Source: Daphnia pulex
Lineage: Eukaryota; Arthropoda; Branchiopoda; Diplostraca; Daphniidae
Direction of reading: 5' to 3'
NCBI RefSeq assembly: GCF_021134715.1
Contig: NC_060026.1
Location: 13,383,001 to 13,447,000, forward strand
Length of the DNA: 64,000 nucleotides
Position 1 is the stretch's first letter, and every line of letters starts with the position of its first letter. A model generated the notes under the pieces. That model ran no database searches and was not told the origin of the DNA. It saw only the letters and a list, made by a program, of their open reading frames with translations. Below are positions 49,982 through 61,993 of this stretch, piece after piece. The position numbers and the translations under genes are program-made.

Positions 49982-50867
49982 CCTGCGACTTGGATAAACA
50001 CTGGATCCAAGTATAAATCAAATCATTTCGAGATAAGAATTTCATGTCGAATAAATCTCTTTCGTTCTCCCATTAGGCCAAGGATAATATTTACGTAAGT
50101 AAAATCAACAAGTAACTATATTTGAACGGACGCAAAGGTCGGTTTCAAGTGTGGTACCATATGACAAATAGAAAATCAATATTTTACGTAACTTTCTCAG
50201 CGATGTACAATTCAATAACAAGGAAATTATCTTTTGTTTTGAGCTCTATTGTGCAGAGTTTATTTTTACGATATGATTGCTCATATTATTGATATTCCTT
50301 GACATGTCTACTGCTTGTATAATTAAGCGAGCTGTAGATGAAAACATTTATAATTGGATATATAAGTCTGAGAGTTGATTAGCACGTCCAAAAATTCATT
50401 TTGTTTATTTTGGGTTCAAACATTGGGAAAAAAGTACGAAGGCAAAATAATCTTTTTATAGACTTTACTCTACAGACTGATAATAATAACGGCGTAAACA
50501 ATTTGTTTGTTTGTTTTTTTCCTCTCGTCAAGGGATTCAGTCAACATGTCCAGAGATTATTCGAGATTACTGCATGGCCAATGTTTATTGTTTACAGTGT
50601 AAATAAAGCCCAGGCTGATTAAGGATCGATTCTTTATCTATCTTGAATCACTTTTATGATAGGAGACGTTGTATTTCACACAGACGAATCATTTCAAATC
50701 AGATTTTAAAAATTTGTATTAATCCGGAAGGCGGAAGAGGTGTGCTGAGCAATAATCCAGACATTAAATCTATTGTGACATTGAAGTAACTATTTTTATT
50801 TATTTTTTACAGCGGAAGAGAGGCAACAAAAAATCGTGGTATAAAGCACATGCTATATGACGTAACT
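49982..50867. other. Intergenic between proteases 4 and 5
   Basis: AT-rich. The open frame at 50401-50622 has no recognisable domain. No repeats noted. Confidence 0.4.
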
Positions 50868-52296
50868 TTAAATGACCAAGCCGGTGACGGAGGAAATCCA
50901 GTCGGTGAAGCTGGAAACGCGGGCGAATCCGGCGGGAATTTCGAGTTCGCATCCTTGGTTCGATCCGAAGCTGACAACACCCACCTGATTGTAAACGCCG
51001 TTGTTGATGAACGACAGAGGCCCGCCAGAGTCACCCTATATTAAAAATGTTGAATACAAATTAAATTTTAATTACAAATGTTTTATAATTTTATAATGAA
51101 ATAATTCGGGTATCTCACGTTGCAAGAGCTCTTGCCACCGAGGGTGGAGACGCAAATGTTGCTATCCCTGATGGTGAGAACGCTGTAAGCAGCGACGCAC
51201 TCCTGGTTGGTTATTCCAACGACATCGACTTCGCGAAGAACTGGGGAAATGCCAGTGGCAGCTGTTCAACGATTAAAATCAATTGTCAGAATTATGTAAC
51301 ATAAAACTATAAGCTTGGATATTATTACCATCTGATGGTTTTCCCCATCCACTGACGTGAAGAGGATCTCCGGCGTGAAGGGGTTCGGTGGCAGGTGCCA
51401 AACAGATGGGAGAAATGGCATCTGAATTTTAGTAAAAAAATAATTGCTGTTAAATCAGATTGAATCTAGTCTCTGATTTTCTTGTGTATATAGACAGACC
51501 GGTGAAGGTGACAGACTCTGGGAGTTTGATCAGGGCCATGTCGTTTCTCAACAAAGTCGATCCCCAATTCGGGTGAATGGTGTAGACTTCGGAGCGGTAC
51601 TCGACTCGGTTGGGTTCCTCGGCAGCTGTGAGGCGAACGTTGTGAGCACCCAGCATGATGTTAAAGAACGTGGCATTGTCGGCGCAGTCTGCAGCATTCA
51701 TTTAATAAACCCGTACGATTGATTTGAGCTGTGTTGGATTTAAATTAATTGTGGGGAAACTTACGAGCGGCAGTCAAAACCCAATCGGGCGAGATAAGCG
51801 AACCACCGCAAAAGTATTGGTCATCGATGAACAAAGCCACTTGCCTAAATTAAAGTGCAAATTTAATTCACTGCTAACGCATTAAAACAAATTGAATTTA
51901 ATACCAGGGTCGAGAGTTGGGGACAGCCTCGGTTCCACCCACAATACGATCCTGATTGGAAGTCTTGGCAGTACCACAAAAGCCTGTCATGATATAAAAG
52001 TTGGTATAGTTTTGAAGGATAGAACTAACTATAACTTGTAAGTTAACTTGAATTATACCTCTGGTGTCGACGGTGGCGGGGCGTTTGACAGGGACGTATT
52101 GGTTCTTTTGGGCTACCGGTGGCCGGGGAAACAAAACAGACCTCGGCTGGTACTTGGACAAGTCCCTAGCCGCCACCTTATTATAATAATCAAAATAGTT
52201 AAATCGAAAATATTTTTGATGAGGTTCATTCGTTATTTCTAAAAATACCTGGGCGACAACGACGGCGAACAGCAAGGCAGCTGCCAGAAATTTCAT
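50868..52296 (-). CDS. Chymotrypsin-like serine protease 5 (S1A)
   Basis: Eight exons (minus): 52249-52296, 52059-52176, 51905-51983, 51765-51844, 51500-51688, 51329-51421, 51119-51261, 50868-51035; 305 residues. Signal peptide [16 protein letters not shown]; activation at DRIVGG; His109, Asp158 (NDMALIKL), Ser253. Ser at 189 (KSSCNGDSGG) and a distinct loop ([13 protein letters not shown]). One codon longer in exons 3 and 7 than its neighbours. The donor after exon 5 is the weak GTCTGT, but exon length and phase support it. Confidence 0.92.
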
Positions 52297-52369
52297 CTTC
52301 CACCTGGATGCGAGGAAAGTTAAACGACAAATAAAAGAGCTGAGCGCTTTGGTATTTTGACTCGACTTG

Positions 52370-52377
52370 TATTTATA
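52370..52377 (-). promoter_or_regulatory. TATA box of protease 5
   Basis: TATAAATA on the minus strand, 74 bp before the start codon at 52296. Confidence 0.6.
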
Positions 52378-53628
52378 TTATTTTGGCCGTGTCTTGATAT
52401 TGATGGCGCAGTCTATAGCAGTCAATAATGTGTCGTGATAACGATTCAAATTCATTTTTCTCGATTTTTCTACGACAGCGCAATTTCGAGTCGTACGTTA
52501 TTGCCTTATCGAAAATTTGAAACCCATTTTTTTGTTTCGGTCACGTTATTTTAAAATTCATTGCGACACGTGTCAAGAAACCCATGCGCACATCAACTGT
52601 CATTCCATATTATTTTTCTGATCGACTAATACTGTTCGGGTATAGAAATTCAAAAGGGTGCAGGTTTGATTTTTGCTAGTTTTATTATTTTTTAAATTGT
52701 ACAAACAATTACACAATTTTCACAATATGGTGACACACTGGAAATAATGATTGCATGTCAAAATGACGAGTATTAACAAAATTACACCGTTCTTGTCTGA
52801 ACCAGATCTGTTATTATCTGTAAACTGATATACTCAAAACCCTTGACAGCTGGACGTCAAAGGCGCTTAGGCTATATTATTGCGCGATAAAATTCTACTA
52901 GTCTTGCAAAGGCTAATACGAACAAAGCATGGTAGACATTGATGGCCTTATCACGGCGTCAATATTTGCTTTCATTGTTACCTTCTTAAAGAGGTTCGGC
53001 GCCATGGTGGCGGACAAAACATACGAGCTATAAAGCTCCCAATTTCATCATCATACTTTTTATTTTCATTTTTCGTGTATTAAATTATGATTCAAACATT
53101 ATTTCTAAATCGCTTTATTGATCAACCAAAAGTTCAACGGTCCTTATACCAGTTTTATCTCATATCGCCAGGACGTGCAGAGATAATTCACCTTTGTTTA
53201 TGTACCAATATGATCCCATGTGAAACTTGACGACCCATATCAAAACACACAATAATAGCGTCATTCGATATCCCTTTGTCCTTGTAAGAAACTTAATCAT
53301 ATTTCTCTCAGACTTCTTTACAGCCCAATCATTAATGCGTGCTTTAGGTTGGAAATTGGAATCGAGAACGGCCAGGTGCAAAGGTAAAAATGCGCCAGAT
53401 TACTTCAACATTATAGGCAATCAACGAAAAATTAAATATAAAATAAGAAAAGAAAAGAAATGAAATCAAAAATCTGTGAGAGTTGCTTTTTACACACAAT
53501 AGACTTTGAGCTAGTTTTATTGACGTTTCATTTATTTGGGGATCAAGCGCCAATATAAGGACAGAAAAGAAATAAGAAGAAGAGAGAATGCAGCAGAGCT
53601 TATCAGAAATCGATTGGAAATTAGTAAT
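52378..53628. other. Intergenic between proteases 5 and 6
   Basis: AT-rich; short open frames at 53160-53553 are without domain or splice context. No gene or repeat supported. Confidence 0.4.
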
Positions 53629-54903
53629 TTAGAAGATCAAGCCGGTGGTGTCGGAGATCCACTGGGTGTAGCTGGAAACGCGGGTGAATCCAGCGGGGAA
53701 TCCCTCGGCGCATCCGGCGCGGGCGCCAAAGCTGACGATGCCGACCTGGTTGTAAACACCAGCGTTGACGAAGCTCAATGGGCCGCCAGAGTCTCCCTGT
53801 GTCGAAACAAAAATACAAATTGAATTTTGAACATTTAAATTTAGGCGGGAAATTCAAATTTACGTTGCAGGATCCTTTGCCGCCGGTGGTGTCGATGCAG
53901 AGGATGTTGTCGGTGATGATGTCGCCATAAGTGGCAGCGCATTCGGCGGTGGTGATGCCGGGGGCTGTCACCTTCATCAGGACGTCGGAGATGCCTTGCA
54001 AGGCACCGTCGGCGGTCTTACCCCATCCGGAGACCAAGAGGGTGTCGCCAACGTGATCGGGCTCGGTGGCCGGTGCCAAGCAGATGGGCTGTACCTCGGC
54101 TGCGCAAATGAATTAAAATGATTAGTTTAAAGGACCTGTGCTATATTTCAACTGATCTGATTTGATGAAGAACTTACGGGTCAAGGTGACGGGCGACGGC
54201 AAGCGGATGAGGGCGAGATCGTCGGCAAGGGTGGCGGAATTCCATCCGGGGTGGACGGTGTAGGTGGTGGTGGAAACGGCGACCTGGGACGGCTCGACGA
54301 CGGTCCTGTCGTGATCGCCGAGGGTGATGAGGAAGCGGCCAGCGCCATCGGCGCAGTGGGCGGCGGTCAAAACCCAGTCGGGCGAGATGAGCGAACCTCC
54401 GCAGAAGCCGGACCCATCGATAAGGACGGACACCTGCCTTGAATGTTCACAAAAATAAAAACAGTTAATTTCTACAGGTAAATTTTTCTACAAATTGAAT
54501 TCAAATTTATACCAGGGGAACTCATGGGGAATGGCCTCCTCTCCACCGACGATGCGGCTGGAATCGACTTTGGACTGTCCGCAGAATCCTGTTCAAATGC
54601 AAATAGAATATTAGGATCAAGAATAAAATTTTGTCATGTCGTGATTTGGTTACTCACCGCGGGTGTCGACAGTGGGGGCAACTTTGGTAGGGGTGAAGTA
54701 GCCAGGGCCTTGTGGGACCTGGGCACGGGGGAAAAGCTCACCCCTGGGGAAAATCTTCTTGTGGGGCATATTGACAGCCGCCTGTGAAACAAAATGAATT
54801 TCCAATTTAATTACGCTTATAGAAATATAACAATTAAATCAACGTGTTTTTATTATACCTGGGCGACGACGGCCAAAGCCAAAACGACAGCCAAGAATTT
54901 CAT
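53629..54903 (-). CDS. Chymotrypsin-like serine protease 6 (S1A), six-exon type
   Basis: Six exons (minus): 54859-54903, 54658-54781, 54513-54588, 54178-54437, 53864-54099, 53629-53796; 302 residues. Signal peptide MKFLAVVLALAVVAQ; activation at SRIVGGEEA; His109, Asp155 (DDLALIRL), Ser250. Gly at 189. Two introns present in proteases 1-5 are absent: the one that splits the His codon and the one in the SGWGK-S(A)DG region; flanking coding sequence is intact. A different propeptide (NMPHKKIFPRGELFPRA) and the loop GDHDRTVVEPSQ set it apart; protease 7 is the sister gene. Base composition at third positions is notably GC-rich. Confidence 0.93.
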
Positions 54904-54961
54904 GTTTGAAGTTCAGAAAGTCAAATAGGAGAACCACAAATTCGATCCTGAATCCAGTCCA

Positions 54962-54969
54962 CTTTTATA
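54962..54969 (-). promoter_or_regulatory. TATA box of protease 6
   Basis: TATAAAAG on the minus strand, 59 bp upstream of the start codon at 54903. Confidence 0.75.
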
Positions 54970-56144
54970 TATGTCCAGTTGAAGGCGAACTGGCTCAGGT
55001 GCGTTCAGCGCTGCTCAGACATGTTCGATAACAATATAATTACTTATCTTCAGGATGTTTATAATCGAATGTTATTTGTGTGTAATGGACGTACAAGGGA
55101 TCCATCATGGCCATGACGACAGCGCAATCCGTTATCGAATGTTTGCTCGGCCGACGTTCAAGGTGCTCGCGTGAGATCATGTCGAAATCTTAAATGTAGT
55201 TATTTTTAATTGAGTCAAATCTATTTCAAATGAGGAAATAATAAAATACTAAATTCAAGAAAGCTTTAATGACCCTAAATATATTTTTATGCGCCGTGGT
55301 AAAAATAAAACTTTATTATAGTTTGCGATAGTTTGGCATTGATCTAATTCCAACTATAGAAAGAAGCGCAATTGTATTTACGCTTGAATAAGTTGCTGTG
55401 AAAACAATAAGACACCCCAGTGAAGAAAGAAATCAGGTAAATAGCATATAGCGCAAAAACAAACAAAGGAAAAACGGATCCTGTTCGTTTGTCCAATGTC
55501 CAACATTTCTTATAACGTCGCCTTAACTTTTTAGGCCCTTTGTTTACTTTTGCAGTCGGGTTTTTTCTTGTTTGCTATCGCTTAGCCAAGTCACGCGACG
55601 TCGTCTTTGATAACCTTGTATTAGAAAATTGTAATTTCCCATCGATATTATTTAATCGTCCATGGGATGAGCGGCGCGCCAAATTCAAATACAAATATGA
55701 GAATTCTGTCTGAACGATTTTCTTTGTTTGGAAAAAGAAATAATTACAGACACGCCAGACGTACGTATGTCGAAAATAAATGTTGGCAATTAAAACTACT
55801 ATGGAAATTGCGTCGACAGTTTGGGCCGAGTTAAACTGCTGCGCCCCAATTTCTCGGCATCTTCCTGGTATAGACGGTCGACACCTTTTTTCCGCGTTGA
55901 AAAAATAATCGACAAATCCTACACGTGAAGACTAAGGTTGGAAGTAGCACACAGACTTATGGTGCCTATGGAGTAAAATAGAAACTTTTTGAAATGGCTA
56001 GCTCACGAACGAGGCCCTCAACGAGGCAACAGCTTTGGCCCACAAAAAATAAATAAAATTATGAAAAATAAAAACGAAACAGCAGAAGAAGAGTATACAC
56101 ATGACCGAAAAAAAATGTGCTGGACTGGATGGAAAACTCGGAGG
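54970..56144. other. Divergent intergenic region, protease 6 / cuticle-like gene 1
   Basis: The two genes are head to head. The right end (about 56025-56208) is similar to 61250-61431 upstream of the second cuticle-like gene, including acagctttggcc, atgaccgaa and the TATA segment. Confidence 0.55.
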
Positions 56145-56152
56145 TATATAAG
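56145..56152 (+). promoter_or_regulatory. TATA box of cuticle-like gene 1
   Basis: TATATAAG within gaggtatataaggcgcccgg, 57 bp upstream of the start codon at 56209; cgcagtctaac about 30 bp downstream resembles an arthropod initiator. The same block recurs at 61368 before gene 2. Confidence 0.75.
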
Positions 56153-56208
56153 GCGCCCGGTGCAGTTGAGGATGATATTCGCAGTCTAACTTTGCATCCT
56201 CCAACAAC

Positions 56209-56766
56209 ATGAAGACTTCTCTTGTGGTGAGTTAAAACAATTGCTTCTTCTCAACTTTTTTGAGGTTTAAGTTTGAGCTGAATTCCTCCTGGCTGGTTAT
56301 TTTTAATTCTGAAAACCCAAATGACAAATTTTAGATTTTGGTTTTGAGCGCCGTTGTGGCCGCTGTTGTTGCGGATGGCGAATATGCGGCTCCTGCCTAC
56401 GAGAAGAAGTACGACGGCTACTTCCAGTACGCCAACGTGCCCGGCCCATACGAATACGAATTCGGATACAACCGCGGAAACGCTCAACACAACCGCAACC
56501 AGTATGAGCAGTCAAAGGATCACCGTTTCCGCACCAAGGTCTGCCATCCATTGAATTCCGTTTCCAGCGGTAATTAATATCACTATTATATTTGATGAAA
56601 TCAGGTCAAGTGGAATGATGCCTACTCCGGATACGGTGAGCACTACTGGGAGTACAACCATAGCGACGATTACAAAGCCCCAGCTTACGCCGCTCCAGCT
56701 TACTCCGCCCCGGCTTACTCTGAGAACATCCCGACCTTCGAGAAAGCCCCGTCTGGTAAACAGTAA
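56209..56766 (+). CDS. Small secreted tyrosine-rich, cuticle-like protein 1
   Basis: Exons 56209-56226, 56335-56538 and 56605-56766, all phase 0, give 127 residues. Signal peptide MKTSLVILVLSAVVAAVVA; then YEKKYDGYFQYANVPGPYEY, FGYNRGNAQHNRNQYEQ, SKDHRFRTKVKW, GYGEHYWEYNH and AxPAY repeats (YAAPAYSAPAYSEN). Signal peptide, Tyr/Ala/Pro-rich tail with AAPA-type motifs and small size are as in arthropod cuticle proteins, but the Rebers-Riddiford chitin-binding consensus is not evident, so the role is inferred. The second donor (aag|gtctgc) is weak; skipping it would give a short form ending in CHPLNSVSSGN. Confidence 0.82.
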
Positions 56767-58202
56767 ACGAATCGATGCTGTGCGTATTGAACCGAGCTTG
56801 TTTCCAGTCTTTGTTACACCATGGAAAATCCTTATTGTCATCATCATCGACATTTTTCCAACTCCATTTCTAAAATATTTGTGAGCCCGCGCATCTGCTG
56901 GTCAGATGCGTCCAATCCAACCATCCCTCCGACCAATGAAAAAACAAACTCGTTAATAATAAATGTTGATATTGAAAAGAGATTTCTTCGTAACGCTTTA
57001 CTACTTTTAATTCTATAACCGTAGGAATGGCTATAAGTCGTTGACATCGCTCGAAATTGAGTTTGAATTTAAATCGACTAAATGGTTCAACTTATTTATT
57101 TTATAAGAATAATGTTCTTATCGAAGTTATTCAGCCGATACAAAAAAATGAACATATATGGAGAGTATAAGGAACTGATTATGTTCCGAATCGGACGAAT
57201 GAATCCGCCCAGCGATGACAGTTCAATTATTTGATTGCAGCCCATCATCAGCTGTTCCTCTATTCCGTTTCGCACGGTAGATTAATTATGGTGTCGGCTA
57301 ATGGTCCGTATTAAACCCGCAAACTTTTATTACCGGTCTAGAAAGCCGCTTTCAACTCTAATTCGAATATATAAATCAGCAATCAACCGCTGAAAGTTGA
57401 CATTTATTTATGAACCAATATTATGATGGGCGCATACTCCGCCAGACAGCGGCGCTCTTACAGAGTTATTTCGGCGTTCCTGATTTCTCCGACTTTCCAT
57501 GTCGATCGCAAAAATATGTAGTTTCCCCGTTCTGAAACCGCAAAAAAGAAAGAAATAATAATAATAATCAAATTCACGAAAAATGTTCGCAACTGTAAAC
57601 TACATCGACCGTGATTTTTTATTTCTTTAAGCGCCAAACAATCGATTTTTCAAACGGGGAATTTTCTGCCCTCCACCCAGTTGTATTAGGCTAACAAATA
57701 AAAACAATGTCGCGAAAAAATAATAATGTCCCGACTCCCGAGCGACTTTTCCGCAAGCGAATTGAACTCGATTCTCTATTTTTAAAAAATGTCTGCAAAC
57801 GTTTTCAGTTTATTGCACTTATTCTTAACCGCGAAAACAATAAAATAAAAAAAAATGTCTTGTATGGTGAACTGGGAGAGAAAATAAGCGACGAGTCAAA
57901 ATATGTACCGTGAAAAAAAATCTAGAAAAAGAGAAAACACGCAACAAATAATAATAACAATATGTGGGGCTGGTGGAAAATAGGTCGGTTTGGTTATATG
58001 GCCGACTACATTAATAATAACAGCACCCAACTCGTCATAGATAGAGACTGTACTGTGCCTTTTTTCGTCTATAATGGGAACAATGGAACACATCCTACGG
58101 CCAACTATATATACAAGTTGCTAAATGGGAGTACCGCAAAGCTCTTTTCTCTCTCTCTCTTTCTCCGGCCACGTCGTCTACACATTCCCCCCCATTTCCG
58201 TC
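56767..58202. other. Intergenic downstream of cuticle-like gene 1
   Basis: 3' untranslated region includes the gtcatcatcatcgacat block shared with genes 2 and 3. The open frame at 57707-57913 has no domain. No other feature seen. Confidence 0.4.
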
Positions 58203-58599
58203 TCAACAGCCTCGGGAGTTTGGCGGATCCGCCGATGCCGAACAACACAACTCGGCTGCTGCTGCTGCTGGGCTGTTGAGGTGATGACGCACGTTGAGCG
58301 TCCCGTTAGTGGACCACCAGACATTCGCAAATATTTTGAGATATTCGCCGAGTCCAGTCAGTTCCCGGTTGTAGATGAATTTCAGCATGGACGGCACGTC
58401 CGATGGATTCGGACTGAGTAAACCCATCAACAACTGAGAATGGGGTCTGTCGTTGCTACAGTCCTCCGGCGAGTCGCACAGCTGTTGGATATAAATTTCA
58501 CAAAAATAGATTATCCAATAAGTTGTAAAAGGTCTAAAGAGAAAATGAATCAAAACGAGTTCTAACCATTTGACAAGGATCCATCTTCATGACCGACAT
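58203..58599 (-). CDS. Possible small two-exon gene of unknown function
   Basis: Minus-strand exons 58567-58599 (MSVMKMDPCQM) and 58203-58481 join in phase 0 with a GTTAGA donor and CAACAG acceptor to give 103 residues: LCDSPEDCSNDRPHSQLLMG, then GLGEYLKIFANVWWSTNGTL and a run of Ala. The first 65 residues of exon 2 look like real coding sequence (Cys pair, balanced composition). The tail after LNSP is low complexity and may be intron if the exon ends earlier. No family recognised. It could be the first exons of a longer gene or a pseudogene fragment. Confidence 0.4.
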
Positions 58600-59137
58600 T
58601 TAAGAACATATCAAACTAAATTTCTTTCCAATCTATGGCACTAATAAATTTTTTAAAAAATAGTGTACTGGTAATATCGTGTGTAAGGTTGCGCTAACAC
58701 GGCCGGAATTGACGACGCAGTATGGGCGACTCGGTTCCGTGTTTCGTTTTTGTTTGAGCATTTGCACAACTCGCCCCTGGTGTCATTGACATACACTCAC
58801 AGCATTATAATGCCCAGCTCTTAACTGTTGGATATAACTATAGACACAGGTGCGCGCCATATGTCGTTGGTTATTGTTTCAAATCGTTCATTGCAAGGTC
58901 GTGTGTATGGAGAACACCAGACACCGCTGGAAATTTCGGGGTCTATGAACTCGGTGTGTCAGGTAGCGATAGTCTTTGAATAATAGCGCGGTAATAAAAT
59001 CGATTTCTTTTTACACGGAAAAAAGATTGTAATGTATTTAGGTTAAATGTGAAATGAAATTTGATTTTTTTTTTTGTCTGTAGGAGAAATTGTGAGAGGA
59101 GAAGGAAGGAAAGATGAAATGATAAATTTTGATGATT
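58600..59137. other. Intergenic
   Basis: Between the hypothetical gene and the 3' end of protease 7. Nothing supported. Confidence 0.4.
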
Positions 59138-60411
59138 TTAGATGACCAAGCCGGTAACCAGGGAAATCCATTGGGCGTAGCTGGAAACGCGGGTGAATCC
59201 GGCGGGCAAACCTCTGGTGCATCCAGCGGAGGAGCCGAAGCTGACGATACCGACCTGGTTGTAAACGCCGTTGTTGTCAAAACTCAACGGGCCGCCAGAG
59301 TCTCCCTGTATTTTAAAAACAAAAATACAAATTGAATTTTGAATAAATTTAAATTTAGGCGGGAAATTTGAATTTACATTGCAGGATCCATGTCCGCCGG
59401 TGGTGTCGATGCAGAGGATGTTGTCGGTGATGATGTCGCCATAAGTGGCAGCGCAATCGGCAGTCGAGATGGCCGGAGCAGTCACCTTCATGAGGACCGG
59501 AGAGATCGACTGGAAGGCGCCATCGGCAGTCTTACCCCATCCGGAGACCAAGAGGGTGTCTCCAACGTGATCGGGTTCCGTGGCCGGCGACATGCACAGT
59601 GGAGAAATTTCGGCTGCGCGGTGATTTTATAAAAATTGGATTGGATGAATAGCGCGCGAAAATTTGAAATCATTTAAAATTGACTTACGAGTGAAGGTGA
59701 TGGGTTCCGGCAAGCGGATCAGGGCGACGTCGTTGGCCAAAGTCGAGGGATTCCAGTTGGGGTGAGTGGCGTGAGCGGTGGTTTCGATGGTCAACTGCGA
59801 TGGCTCGGCCACCGTTCGGTCGTGAGCGCCCAATAAAAGGGTGAAGCGGTTGGCTCCGTCGGCGCAATGGGCGGCTGTCATGACCCACTCGTCGGAGATG
59901 AGGGTGCCTCCGCAGAAGCTGCTTCCGTCGATGGTAACAGCCACTTGCCTATATTTGTTTTGGAGTAATGTAATTATTTCATCTCCTAATTTGAATAATG
60001 AAATGCAAATTTACCAAGGGAACTCGTGGGGAACGGCCTCCACTCCGCCAACGATGCGGCTGGAATCGACTTTGGCCTGACCACAGAAGCCTGTCAACAA
60101 TCAAATCATCATGTAATTTATCGTATAGGATATAATTATGAATGCAATTAAAATTACCACGCATGTCGACTGGCTTGGCCGGTTCTGTCACGACGATGTG
60201 ACCCGGGCCGGGAGCCACTGGGGCACGGGGAAAGAGTTCGGACCTCGGGCGAAGGTTTCTCTTCATCGGAATCTCAGCCGCCTATACAAATTATGGGATT
60301 AAAATATTCAGGTATCAATTAAAGTAAGCACAAATGAATTGAGGTACCGAGACGAGTTTGTACCTGAGAAAGGACGGCGAGAGCCAAAACAGCGACCAGG
60401 AATAATTTCAT
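59138..60411 (-). CDS. Chymotrypsin-like serine protease 7 (S1A), six-exon type
   Basis: Six exons (minus): 60364-60411, 60158-60281, 60015-60090, 59689-59948, 59378-59613, 59138-59305; 303 residues. Signal peptide MKLFLVAVLALAVLSQ; activation at SRIVGGVEA; His110, Asp156 (NDVALIRL), Ser251. Gly at 189 (HGSCNGDSGG). It shares with protease 6 the loss of two introns, the AHDRTVAEPSQ loop, exon lengths from exon 2 on and the stretch GDIITDNILCIDTTGG, so the two are recent duplicates. Confidence 0.93.
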
Positions 60412-60480
60412 TGTAGAGTTCACTCGGCTATTGCAAGAGGAAGATCAACGAATGAGAAAATAATTTTAAAACGATCCTAA

Positions 60481-60488
60481 TTTATAAG
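60481..60488 (-). promoter_or_regulatory. TATA-like box of protease 7
   Basis: CTTATAAA on the minus strand about 70 bp upstream of the start codon at 60411. Confidence 0.5.
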
Positions 60489-61367
60489 CCGAAATGATAT
60501 CTTGCGTAGGATGTTGAAATCGTTGATTGAACAAATGGGCGCTCGTGTTTCTATGGCTTCACATATTGAAGTTTATTTCAGTCTAAGGTATAAAGTCGCT
60601 CGATTTTCTTATCAGGTCTGTTTGTTTGCAACGTAAATATCAACTGCGCATAGGTTGTGTTTGTTGTGAAAGGATCACAGTGCAACATGGCTTTGTTTTG
60701 ACACGAGATGAAGAATAGAAATCCGAATCTGTTTTTTCTTGCATGTCATGGCAGCAAACAGTTGCCCATCAAGCGATTGGACTTTTATACTATTTGTTTT
60801 GTCCAAATGATTTGTCTATAAAATTTGATATTGATAATGTCACGTATAGGTCAGAACAGAAAACGATTCTTGTGCGATCCCTTATAAAATAAGCGATAAC
60901 TCTTCGACACTCAATTAAATCTCGAGCATTGCTCCCATGTTATTTTATTTTGGAAATCTTGTAGCACAAGATCTTTGTCCGATTTTTCTTTCCTGGAGGA
61001 AAGGGCCCGGCCCATCTTGCGTTAACATTTTCAACTAGAAATGATGTAAGAAAAAAAACAAGACTCAATCGTTTGACTTCCTTTGCGGAGCCAATAAAAC
61101 TGCGAATTGTTTTGCTAGTACCTCATTTCTTCTATTAATAACTATTTGCAAAATATGTAGTCCATAGTCGTCCGATCCAATTCACCGAAATTAAGTATAT
61201 ATGGGCATTGTTATTAATAACTTCAGCCCATGGTTGTGGTCCTTTATTACAGGTAACAGCTTTGGCCTCAAAACCAAAAAAACAAAACAAGAACAACAGC
61301 AAAAGGGAAACGGCGAAAGAATACATGACCGAATAATGTGCTGGGCTCGATGGAAGACTCGGAGGTG
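60489..61367. other. Divergent intergenic region, protease 7 / cuticle-like gene 2
   Basis: Head-to-head arrangement as at 54904-56208; the last 180 bp resembles the upstream region of cuticle-like gene 1. Confidence 0.55.
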
Positions 61368-61375
61368 TATATAAG
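61368..61375 (+). promoter_or_regulatory. TATA box of cuticle-like gene 2
   Basis: TATATAAG within gaggtgtatataaggcgccc, 57 bp before the start codon at 61432, followed by the same initiator-like cgcagtctaac as gene 1. Confidence 0.75.
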
Positions 61376-61431
61376 GCGCCCGGTGGAGTTGAGGATGATA
61401 TTCGCAGTCTAACTTTGCATCCTCCAACAAC

Positions 61432-61993
61432 ATGAAGACTTCTCTTGTGGTGAGTTAAAACAATTGCTTCTTCTCAACTTTTTAGAGGGTTTAAGTTTAG
61501 GCTGATTTCCTCTTCGCTGGTTATTTTTAATTCTTAAAACTAAAATGACAAATTTTAGATTTTGGTTTTGAGCGCCGTTGTGGCCGCTGTTGTTGCGGAT
61601 GGCGAATATGCGCCACCTGCTTACGAGAAGAAGTACGACGGCTATTTCCAGTACGCCAATGTGCCCAGCCAATACGAGTACGAATTCGGATACAACCGCG
61701 GAAATGCTGATCACAATCGCAACCAGTACGAGCAGTCCAAGGATCACCGTTTCCGCACCAAGGTCTGCCATCCATTCAATTCCGTTTTCCACCGTAATTA
61801 ATGTCTGTATATTTGGTGAAATCAGGTTAAGTGGGCTGATAACTACGCCGGATATGGTGAGCACTACTGGGAATACAACCATGCGGATGCTGGATACAAA
61901 GCGCCCGCCTATGAAGCCCCGGCTTACTCCGCACCGGGTTATTCCGAGAACATTCCATCCTTCGAGCCAGCCCCAGCAGCTGGTAAACAGTAA
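61432..61993 (+). CDS. Small secreted tyrosine-rich, cuticle-like protein 2
   Basis: Exons 61432-61449, 61559-61762 and 61826-61993, all phase 0, give 129 residues. Same layout as gene 1: signal peptide, YEKKYDGYFQYANVPSQYEY, FGYNRGNADHNRNQYEQ, VKWADNYAGYGEHYWEYNH, then KAPAYEAPAYSAPGYSENIP. The C-terminal half is closer to gene 3 than to gene 1, whereas the promoter matches gene 1, suggesting gene conversion or a stepwise duplication. Confidence 0.82.

Noticed and set aside
53536-53823. Plus-strand frames overlapping the 3' ends of proteases (also at 59129, 50850 and 54251)
   Set aside because: Antisense shadows of GC-rich protease exons; the opposite strand has conserved catalytic motifs.
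56303-56551. Arginine-rich minus-strand frames over the cuticle-like genes (also 61527 and 63284)
   Set aside because: Out-of-frame shadows of exon 2, present only because the three copies are similar.
57707-57913. Plus-strand 68-codon open frame
   Set aside because: Lys/Asn-rich translation of AT-rich DNA, no domain, no splice or promoter context.
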